DNA from: Candidatus Njordarchaeum guaymasense
GTDB taxonomy: Archaea > Asgardarchaeota > Njordarchaeia > Njordarchaeales > Njordarchaeaceae
DNA length: 5,227 bases
Assembly: GCA_030587605.1 (NCBI GenBank)
Contig: JAUQYT010000153.1
Coordinates: forward strand, 1 to 5,227
Direction: 5' to 3'
Of the stretch, positions 1-4,245 are shown piece after piece. The position numbers and the translations under genes were made by a program. Under the pieces are notes generated by a model. That model was not told the origin of the DNA, did not search any database, and saw nothing but the letters and a program-made list of their open reading frames with translations. The stretch's first letter is position 1. Each line of letters begins with the position of its first letter.

Positions 1-409
1 AAGGGTAGATGCCTTTTTCATAGAGGTAGAGCTGACTTGTCTTAACATCAACATTGTACAGTTCATAACGCCGATAACGGCCGTGAACCAATATCTTCTC
101 GGCGAGCCGTTCGGCTTCAAGCAAATTCCTGACTGGGATTTTGAGAACCGTTGAAGATTCATCGTCTTCAGGCCTAACAAATCTCTCTTCGAAGCTCACA
201 CCCTCAATATGCATCTGACTGGCTAAGTCAATGAGGTTACGGTATTCTCCGGCGACATAGAAGGAGTGCCGCCAGTCATCAACTAGTCGGACTGCTTGGT
301 CATCACATGTCTTCAACCAGACAACCATTCGATTGTCTTTTGGGTATAGGTCAAGTATCCAACCTTCAATGCGATTCGGATTTTTCGAGAAGATGGTAAA
401 TCCGTTCAA
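1..409 (-). CDS. polB2: PolB2-like family B DNA polymerase, N-terminal part (runs off left edge)
   Basis: An open minus-strand frame of 136 codons continues past base 1. The protein begins MNGFTIFSKNPNRIEGWILD and has the N-terminal pattern of archaeal family B polymerases: a beta-rich GW-ILDLYP segment (residues 16-23), a W..SFYVAG motif (47-54) and, near the edge, RYRRYELYNVDV followed by QLYLYEKGIYP (111-136), which in PolB leads into the exonuclease domain. Identification rests on this pattern plus the two upstream genes; members of the PolB2 group are known to share an operon with an inactivated RadA and a small uncharacterised protein. The group is mostly catalytically disrupted, but the active-site regions lie outside the window, so activity cannot be judged. 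The chosen start is TTG at 409, since the first in-frame ATG (residue 28) would remove conserved sequence. A GGGAG lies 13 bases upstream. The start overlaps the preceding gene by 44 bases, implying translational coupling. Confidence 0.75.
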   Translation of the reverse strand, partial: MNGFTIFSKNPNRIEGWILDLYPKDNRMVVWLKTCDDQAVRLVDDWRHSFYVAGEYRNLIDLASQMHIEGVSFEERFVRPEDDESSTVLKIPVRNLLEAERLAEKILVHGRYRRYELYNVDVKTSQLYLYEKGIYP

Positions 410-644
410 CCTTATCGCGCAACTCCCTTAAGCCTTTATGATGTGTGAATAGAATCGAGAGGAACATTCCCTCTGTCTTGACTGGAAAAGTTGCTGCTCC
501 AGCAGCGGATGCTTGTCGACGACACTCATTAATCAGATCATCGAATATTTCACGCTCATCGATGCGGAGAGCATCTTGGAACCTTTTCCAACGCTTCAGT
601 TCCTCCTCCAATACCATGCGCCATGAGGGAATGGTTCTACCCAT
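366..644 (-). CDS. Small helical protein of the PolB2/inactive-RadA operon
   Basis: A 92-residue, charged, mostly helical protein. It begins MGRTIPSWRMVLEEELKRWK and contains a block rich in W, R and E (residues 8-35), a short small-residue stretch (SAAGAATFP, 46-54), a hydrophobic MFLSILF helix (60-66) and a final charged helix (71-90). No catalytic motif or zinc site is visible. I recognise it as the type of conserved uncharacterised protein found between the inactivated RadA and PolB2 genes in archaea; its function is unknown and a scaffold or partner role is inference. The ATG at 644 directly follows the TGA of the upstream ATPase gene (645-647). A GGAGG at 653-657, inside the end of that gene, is 8 bases from the start, so translation is probably coupled. 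The 3' end overlaps the PolB2 start. The plus-strand frame opposite it looks like a shadow. Confidence 0.85.
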   Translation of the reverse strand: MGRTIPSWRMVLEEELKRWKRFQDALRIDEREIFDDLINECRRQASAAGAATFPVKTEGMFLSILFTHHKGLRELRDKVERIYHLLEKSESH

Positions 645-1544
645 TCATGTTGCCTCCAAGAATCTTTCTAGGACTCTTGGGGTTGGCTGCCTGATCAGAA
701 GGCTCTCTTCTGAATGCGTGGGGTGTTTTTCAAGAACGAACTTTGTGGAGCAGCGTCGTTTCTCGAATCTTAAGACGATGTCTGCCCTTTGCTTGGCCGC
801 ACGTAGAAATGGGTCTGAATCTGATACTTCTTCGTTGAGGCTTGTTGCTAAGGCAGTTGCTCTCTCGATCTTGGCTGTTGTGACTAACGAGTTGAACGTT
901 ATTTTGAACAGATCGAGGCTTTGGTTGTGACGTACGTCAGGATCGCAGTAGATTTTAGGCATGTCGGAAACGATGATGAGTCTGGCTTTTCGTTCATGGA
1001 CAGTTCTCGGCAGGACCTGAGTGATTAGCGAGGTTAGTTGGTGGTAGGTGAATGCACGAGAAACAAGTATTCTATCCAAAGCTCTGTCTCGGTCTAGTAG
1101 GAACTGCTCTGCATACTGTGATATGAGATAAGGGTCGAATGTGTTTCCTGCGTCGACAAAGATAGCACCCGAATCAAACCCTCCACGGCGAGGAGAAAGT
1201 TGCGATCTGACGCATAGAAGTTCAGAAAACTCTGAACATTGTGATGAACCGTAGAGGAAAATTACGGACCCGAGGCGCAGGCCGCCGATGAGTCTGTCAA
1301 GATTTTCATCATGGAAGTATAGACATGGTTCAGGTTGGAGTTCACTTGCCTTACGAAAATTCAATGGAAGTGCAGGCTCAAAGTGAGAGGTCTTAACTTG
1401 GTCTGAAAGTTTTACCCTACATATGGCGTAGATTGAGCCCAAAGTGAATCGGAGCTTGATAGAACGGGAAAGCTGCTGAGTGATTAACGAAGATAAATTG
1501 CATGCTTCGAAGAAGCGATGAATCAAAGAGCCAACCACCTGCAA
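645..1544 (-). CDS. RadA/Rad51-like ATPase with degenerate catalytic motifs
   Basis: A protein of up to 299 residues with a RecA-fold core. Recognisable parts are LDRLIGGLRLGSVIFLYG (residues 82-99, the run-up to Walker A), FVDAGNTFDPYLISQYAEQF (129-148, matching the RadA stretch D-TEGTFRPER), a VSRAFTYHQL segment (161-170), a Walker B-like strand RLIIVSD (188-194) and RADIVLRFEK (253-262, the RadA C-terminal core). The key residues are lost: Walker A reads GSSQCSEF with no GKT/S, and the catalytic Glu of TEGTF is replaced (DAGNTF). It is therefore probably unable to hydrolyse ATP and acts structurally, as known for RadA homologues in PolB2 operons. The N-terminal 60 residues do not resemble the RadA helix-hairpin-helix domain. 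Start is uncertain: TTG at 1544 gives the longest form, but TTG at 1526 has an AGGTGGT site 7 bases upstream and may be the true start (293 residues). The gene abuts the next one. Confidence 0.85.
   Translation of the reverse strand: MQVVGSLIHRFFEACNLSSLITQQLSRSIKLRFTLGSIYAICRVKLSDQVKTSHFEPALPLNFRKASELQPEPCLYFHDENLDRLIGGLRLGSVIFLYGSSQCSEFSELLCVRSQLSPRRGGFDSGAIFVDAGNTFDPYLISQYAEQFLLDRDRALDRILVSRAFTYHQLTSLITQVLPRTVHERKARLIIVSDMPKIYCDPDVRHNQSLDLFKITFNSLVTTAKIERATALATSLNEEVSDSDPFLRAAKQRADIVLRFEKRRCSTKFVLEKHPTHSEESLLIRQPTPRVLERFLEAT
653..657 (-). promoter_or_regulatory. Ribosome binding site for the 92-residue gene
   Basis: Minus-strand GGAGG lies within the last codons of the RadA-like gene, 8 bases before the ATG at 644. 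It matches the archaeal anti-Shine-Dalgarno sequence and supports both the start choice and coupled translation. Confidence 0.7.
1534..1540 (-). promoter_or_regulatory. Ribosome binding site favouring the internal TTG start of the RadA-like gene
   Basis: Minus-strand AGGTGGT lies 7 bases before TTG at 1526. No comparable site precedes TTG 1544, so the protein may begin six codons later than the longest reading frame. Confidence 0.5.
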
Positions 1545-1585
1545 AGTCCATCATTGCTTCTACAGAGTTGACTCAAACTATCCGC

Positions 1586-1592
1586 CATATAG
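1586..1592 (-). promoter_or_regulatory. Possible TATA box of the RadA-like/PolB2 operon
   Basis: Minus-strand CTATATG is the best TATA-like sequence upstream of the operon. Transcription about 26 bases downstream, near 1563, would leave a leader of roughly 20-40 bases that includes the AGGTGGT site. The match is only moderate and no clear purine-rich BRE is visible. Confidence 0.25.
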
Positions 1593-1863
1593 CCAAGAGA
1601 GATACCAGAAACTGTCAGGAGAGACCTCACTGAAAGTACTCGCAGCACCTTCAAACACACCGATACCAATCGAAGTCCTATTGCTTCGAGCAAGTAGACC
1701 TCCATACAACAACAAATCTGATGGTGGTCCAGCAGCATTTGTTACTCAAGAACTCCAACAGGGAAGATTCTCGAATCCAAGAAATTCAACTAGGTAGATC
1801 CGAACCCCGCCATGCTCACCGCCGCTTAGGCGAATTCTGTGAGACTAGAAAACCCCGATCGCG

Positions 1864-2086
1864 ATCCAAGCGTAGGCCATCGAGACACACTAAGCCTGCG
1901 AAGCGCTAGTTCGCCGGAGGCAATCACACCAGCCAGTCTCAATATGCCTCATAGTCTGCAGAATATCCACTAGGCCGCCGCTTGACGGTAGTAGACGGAA
2001 ACATTTCCTGAGTCCACAAAATACGCCTTCAACACGGTTGCATGATGGCGAGGCCCGGCGGCCGCACCATCACGCTACGCTTGGAT
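1864..2086. repeat. 12-bp inverted repeat bounding a 223-bp segment
   Basis: ATCCAAGCGTAG at 1864-1875 is matched exactly by its reverse complement at 2075-2086. The enclosed segment contains the 2044-2071 hairpin near its right end. It could be the ends of a small non-autonomous element, but I see no target-site duplication on either side, and a 12-bp inverted match is not far from chance in a window of this size. Confidence 0.3.
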
Positions 2087-2183
2087 AGGCGAATCTGTTG
2101 GTTTCAGGGATCTCTATGAGGCCGAAGTGTAGGTCTGTCCAATAGGCTGTCGGTGTCTTCTTGCCGAGGAAGGCTCCGATTAG
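1890..2183 (-). pseudogene. Interrupted coding-like frame, unidentified
   Basis: One minus-strand frame stays open from 2183 to the TAG at 1890-1892, apart from a single TGA at 2070-2072. The first part (37 residues, containing FLGKKTPTAYWTDLHFGLIE and ending PETNRFAYPSVA) has the composition of a genuine soluble protein. The second part contains NRVEGVFCGLRKCFR, loosely like the C-terminal region of some DDE transposases. No start codon with a ribosome binding site is visible, and the frame opens directly after a TGA at 2184-2186. In a neighbouring frame just upstream, TFNTLGCTVPILFD could be the continuation of the same broken gene. I do not recognise the family. It may be a remnant of a gene or insertion sequence, or chance openness in a GC-rich stretch. 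Confidence 0.3.
2044..2071. repeat. GC-rich hairpin with 12-bp arms
   Basis: Arms GATGGCGAGGCC (2044-2055) and GGCCGCACCATC (2060-2071) pair at 10 of 12 positions around a CGGC loop; flanking T2043/A2072 would add one pair. There is no T-run on either strand, so it is not an obvious transcription terminator. It overlaps the TGA that interrupts the broken frame. It could be part of a structured RNA or the end of a mobile element. Confidence 0.5.
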
Positions 2184-2272
2184 TCAAATAGAATAGGCAC
2201 GGTGCAGCCGAGAGTGTTGAACGTCATGGGACATTACGCTTTTCAGTGAACCTCATGTGTTATTGTTCTGCC

Positions 2273-3055
2273 TCAGTCTACCATTTGGTCTGCTGCATCA
2301 CGTGCTCGTATCTTTGCTATTTCTTTCCTAATACAAGCCATGGTAACATGGATAGGCCGGAGTAGCCACACAACAGGTGTTCCGAATACGGCGTAAGCAA
2401 TCAAGAAGCCATCCATCGATATCTTAAGAAGGTTGAGATTAGGTGCAGACGAGATCACGGCCGGCGATGACTTAATAGGAGTGCCGAGATAGCCGAGGAT
2501 GGCCCCGGCTGTACTCACTATGGTTACAAGACATAAGTTGTTGAATATACAAGTCCATTCATTATGTTCCAGTTCAAGGGCCTTCGGATTCTGTGTCGCA
2601 TCTTCGCCTTGAGCTCCTTTCCGCCAAAACCCCCCGAAGTAAGTATTCAGAGCCACTTCCATTACCATTGAGATAAAGATCACTACGTACACAAAGCCAA
2701 TAGGAGTAGGAGTTGATGGCATCAGTATCAGCCCCAGAGCTCCGAGAGAGCCTACGTGGACGAAAGAAAGCAGATCATTCCCCGTTAGTCTGTTCGCGTC
2801 TCTTGAGAGTGATGGCTGCATCCCGCGAACCCTTCTTTGGATAAGGTATGTGATTGCCCCGGACAGAGTTGCACATACTAGAATAGCAGTCAATATGAAC
2901 CAATTGTCAATGAGCTCCTTAAGGGTGCAGAAGAATTCAATCCTTGCACTAATCGCCACCAACAAGAACCCAAGGGCAACATAGAATCCGAAGATGACTT
3001 CTGTGGCGTTCGTCCTAAGCCAATCTCGAACCAAGGAACACTTCTCACCCCACAC
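2273..3055 (-). CDS. Multi-pass membrane protein of unknown function
   Basis: A protein of up to 260 residues with about six hydrophobic segments: residues 19-37, 51-72, 97-113, 118-137, 169-190 and 213-232. Basic stretches (QRRVRG 73-78, RKEIAKIRARD 243-253) suggest that the loop after segment 2 and the C-terminal tail face the cytoplasm. A charged loop (145-168, GAQGEDATQ and ELEHNEW) separates segments 4 and 5. There is no signal peptide, ATPase motif or transporter signature, and I do not recognise the family. The start is either GTG at 3055, which fits a near-leaderless transcript from the TATA box at 3081-3087, or TTG at 3034, which has GGTGAG 9 bases upstream and gives 253 residues. 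It appears to be transcribed alone. A link to the sheath cluster 1.2 kb away is possible but unsupported. Confidence 0.8.
   Translation of the reverse strand: MWGEKCSLVRDWLRTNATEVIFGFYVALGFLLVAISARIEFFCTLKELIDNWFILTAILVCATLSGAITYLIQRRVRGMQPSLSRDANRLTGNDLLSFVHVGSLGALGLILMPSTPTPIGFVYVVIFISMVMEVALNTYFGGFWRKGAQGEDATQNPKALELEHNEWTCIFNNLCLVTIVSTAGAILGYLGTPIKSSPAVISSAPNLNLLKISMDGFLIAYAVFGTPVVWLLRPIHVTMACIRKEIAKIRARDAADQMVD
3044..3049 (-). promoter_or_regulatory. Possible ribosome binding site for an internal TTG start of the membrane protein
   Basis: Minus-strand GGTGAG lies inside the first codons of the longest reading frame, 9 bases before TTG at 3034. It competes with the leaderless GTG start at 3055. 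Confidence 0.4.
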
Positions 3056-3080
3056 GTAATAATAACCGTTGGGTTTTTCC

Positions 3081-3087
3081 TATAAAC
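3081..3087 (-). promoter_or_regulatory. TATA box of the membrane protein gene
   Basis: Minus-strand GTTTATA, preceded by a purine-rich AGCATGA that could act as a BRE. Its centre is about 29 bases upstream of GTG 3055, the spacing expected for a leaderless or nearly leaderless archaeal transcript. Confidence 0.5.
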
Positions 3088-3299
3088 TCATGCTGGATCG
3101 CAACTGGTTTGCTTCCAAGTCTGAGGCGCTTTCGCTAGATGTACATGAATGAATGGAGGTCATCGACTATTGATTGAGAACTAGTTCTTTCTTGATGAGT
3201 TCCTTGATCGCGAGCTTCTGGAAACTTGGTATTAATGGCATGGCCAGATCTATTCTGGTTGAGAGATTCGACGGTGCTACCCGTTTCTATGCCAGCGCT

Positions 3300-3623
3300 C
3301 TAATGTTCCGTTGACGCCTTCAGCGAGTCCACAAGACACTCATATCCGATAAGGAATTCACGTCCTTTGTTCGTGATTCTGTAGGATACGACATGATCCG
3401 CAGAAACCGTCATCTCGACTAGACCCGCGGTGAGCAGGAGGTCAAGATACCTCTTGATTCGTTCAAAGTTTAGATTTGCCTTGTAGACGAGGGACATCTT
3501 CCTAGTTGGCTTTGAAAGGTTGAGTGCCTTGAGGATGTCCGCAAGAATCGTGATGGAATCTCGCTTTACATCGGAGATGAGGGACAAGAATGCCTGAACT
3601 CGTGGCCCGAATGTGCCGTTCAT
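3300..3623 (-). CDS. Winged-helix DNA-binding protein (HTH_45-like)
   Basis: A 107-residue protein resembling the small archaeal winged-helix regulators that are numerous in TACK lineages. Residues 23-36 (SITILADILKALNL) form the first helix. MSLVYKANLNFERIKRYLDL (43-62), followed by LLTAGLVEM, is the characteristic helix-turn-helix and recognition helix. The wing follows (72-86), and RITNKGREFL (82-91) is the signature ending of the domain. A short helical tail (94-107) may mediate dimerisation. No ligand-binding domain is present. The ATG at 3623 has no clear ribosome binding site. Upstream on the minus strand, GATATAG (3634-3640) is too close to the start for a leaderless transcript, while a TAATAAAC-like element around 3675 would give a short leader. 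The gene is divergent from the winged-helix gene at 3828 and could control the shared intergenic region. Confidence 0.85.
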   Translation of the reverse strand: MNGTFGPRVQAFLSLISDVKRDSITILADILKALNLSKPTRKMSLVYKANLNFERIKRYLDLLLTAGLVEMTVSADHVVSYRITNKGREFLIGYECLVDSLKASTEH

Positions 3624-3827
3624 GTACTTAGCGCTATATCAAGAAACTAGGGGTATTCCTCTCGAACGAGTTTATTAGAAGTTTCCAAAACTTTCTTGAT
3701 TACTATCAAGCGATTTATCGTTTTGCACTGCAGAAACTCATTCCCAAGCAAATTAGGTCCACATTTCCACTAGTACTTCAGGTTCTTCCGTTCGGTTCGT
3801 ACCTGCAGTTGGGTAGCCATATTAAGA
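3624..3827. promoter_or_regulatory. Divergent intergenic region with inverted-repeat operator candidates
   Basis: This separates two divergent winged-helix genes. It contains CTTGAT-TACT-ATCAAG (3695-3710), immediately followed by CGAT-TT-ATCG (3711-3720), and CTCG-AA-CGAG (3661-3670). The 9-mer TTTCTTGAT occurs at 3692-3700 on the plus strand and at 3638-3646 on the minus strand, the latter overlapping a TATA-like GATATAG. GATTTATCG (3712-3720) could be a plus-strand TATA box. Small self-regulating archaeal repressors commonly bind such sites; which protein binds here is inference. Confidence 0.4.
3772..3785 (+). repeat. 14-bp direct repeat, copy 1 (upstream of winged-helix gene)
   Basis: AGTACTTCAGGTTC lies 42 bases upstream of GTG 3828. 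An identical copy is at 4096-4109, 324 bases further along. An exact 14-bp match is unlikely by chance in a window this size, and both copies precede a plus-strand gene. Confidence 0.6.
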
Positions 3828-4067
3828 GTGCAAGTCAAGTCGAAGCTGAGGGCGCTTAGACTGCTGCTCGATGACATACTCGTATTCTTCAGTGACGGCA
3901 GCTGGCATACGCCGGAGGAGATCGTTAGCAGATTCAATCTGGACAGGGTCACCGTTCAGGAAATCGTCAGATTCTTTGTTAAGTACGGCTTGTTGAGACT
4001 TGACGAGGATGGGCGAAAAGCTGTGATAACCCCTCTCGCTCAGAGAATTCTGCGAGCAGAGGGATGA
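3828..4067 (+). CDS. Small winged-helix DNA-binding protein upstream of the sheath gene
   Basis: A 79-residue protein that is almost entirely one winged-helix domain. Helix 1 is RALRLLLDDILVFFS (8-22). WHTPEEIVSRF (26-36) and DRVTVQEIVRFFVKYGLL (39-56) form the helix-turn-helix with its recognition helix. RLDEDGRKAVITP (57-69) is the beta-hairpin wing, and AQRILRAEG is a terminal helix. It resembles archaeal MarR/ArsR-like and HTH_45-like stand-alone domains; sequence alone does not decide the family or target. The start is GTG at 3828: no in-frame ATG, GTG or TTG lies between it and the upstream TAG at 3771, and later starts would cut the domain. No strong ribosome binding site is visible. 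It runs in the same direction as the sheath gene, with the small frame at 4113 between them, so it is a reasonable candidate regulator of that cluster. Confidence 0.8.
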   Translation: MQVKSKLRALRLLLDDILVFFSDGSWHTPEEIVSRFNLDRVTVQEIVRFFVKYGLLRLDEDGRKAVITPLAQRILRAEG

Positions 4068-4095
4068 GTTTGAGCGAGAGCCTGTACCTCACGTA

Positions 4096-4109
4096 AGTAC
4101 TTCAGGTTC
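4096..4109 (+). repeat. 14-bp direct repeat, copy 2 (upstream of small frame and sheath gene)
   Basis: AGTACTTCAGGTTC, identical to 3772-3785, ends 3 bases before the ATG at 4113 and 136 bases before the sheath ATG. A shared operator or promoter-associated element is the simplest reading. A remnant of a local duplication is the alternative, but the flanks do not match. Confidence 0.6.
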
Positions 4110-4112
4110 GCA

Positions 4113-4238
4113 ATGATAAAAGCCATGGCCTCAGACTCAATTGTAAGTGTTGTGACGAATACATTGGATCAGTTTGAACAGCCGTCAGCATGGTTCCCGC
4201 GAATAGCAAGGGTCAGAAGCCTTGTGCTTGGGGTGTGA
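4113..4238 (+). CDS. Possible 41-codon small protein ahead of the sheath gene
   Basis: ATG at 4113 opens a frame of 41 codons, MIKAMASDSIVSVVTNTLDQ followed by FEQPSAWFPRIARVRSLVLGV, ending in TGA at 4236-4238. An alternative ATG at 4125 gives a protein beginning MASDSIVSVV. The stop overlaps the GTGAT ribosome binding site of the sheath gene and ends 7 bases before its ATG, an arrangement typical of coupled genes. No strong ribosome binding site precedes 4113. The amphipathic N-terminus vaguely recalls the start of DUF4255 (Pvc16-like) proteins that often neighbour sheath genes, but it is far too short to be one, so it could be a remnant of such a gene, a leader peptide, or chance. I do not recognise it with confidence. 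Confidence 0.35.
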   Translation: MIKAMASDSIVSVVTNTLDQFEQPSAWFPRIARVRSLVLGV

Positions 4239-4239
4239 T
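4235..4239 (+). promoter_or_regulatory. Ribosome binding site of the sheath gene
   Basis: GTGAT, part of the archaeal Shine-Dalgarno consensus AGGAGGTGAT, lies 6 bases before ATG 4246 and overlaps the TGA of the upstream small frame. Confidence 0.55.
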
Positions 4240-4245
4240 GACCCA

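Larger units (their letters stand above)
1545..2272. other. Long gene-poor stretch between the polymerase operon and the membrane protein gene
   Basis: About 730 bases with no reading frame that has both a credible start and recognisable protein sequence. On the plus strand, 1522-1797 is open for 91 codons but has no plausible early start and overlaps the ATPase gene. A 62-codon plus-strand frame (1721-1909) is Arg/Ser/Pro-rich and looks like chance coding. On the minus strand, 1890-2183 looks most like genuine but broken coding sequence (separate entry). A strong hairpin and a 12-bp inverted repeat lie here. I saw no tRNA, rRNA or CRISPR-like array. The overall picture is decayed or mobile DNA. 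Confidence 0.5.

Noticed and set aside
445..930. 161-codon plus-strand frame
   Set aside because: It lies opposite the 92-residue gene and the RadA-like gene, both of which have recognisable protein sequence; its translation is Ser/Arg-rich and resembles no family.
1523..1738. 71-codon minus-strand frame upstream of the RadA-like gene
   Set aside because: Leu/Ser/Cys-rich translation typical of the reverse of another open frame; no ribosome binding site, and it overlaps the ATPase start.
1522..1797. 91 open plus-strand codons with fairly protein-like composition (contains VLAAPSNTPIPIEVLLLRAS)
   Set aside because: No ATG, GTG or TTG start near its beginning, it overlaps the start of the RadA-like gene, and it matches no family I recognise; at best a remnant.
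1721..1909. 62-codon plus-strand frame ending in an Arg/Ser/Lys-rich tail
   Set aside because: Basic low-complexity translation, no ribosome binding site, no recognisable domain.
1790..1925. Possible tRNA or other stable RNA (a GGGGTTCGGAT on the minus strand hinted at a T-arm)
   Set aside because: The bases flanking the putative loop do not form a five-pair T stem, and no anticodon arm or acceptor stem could be found.
3177..3188. Perfect 12-bp palindrome AGAACTAGTTCT
   Set aside because: About one such palindrome is expected by chance in a window of this length; no promoter or repeat partner nearby.
3167..3241. 24-codon minus-strand frame (MPLIPSFQKLAIKELIKKEL followed by VLNQ)
   Set aside because: Helical and lysine-rich, so it could be a microprotein, but it is too short to distinguish from chance and has no ribosome binding site or promoter I can support.
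3770..3952. 60-codon minus-strand frame
   Set aside because: Reverse shadow of the 79-residue winged-helix gene; Ser/Leu-rich translation.
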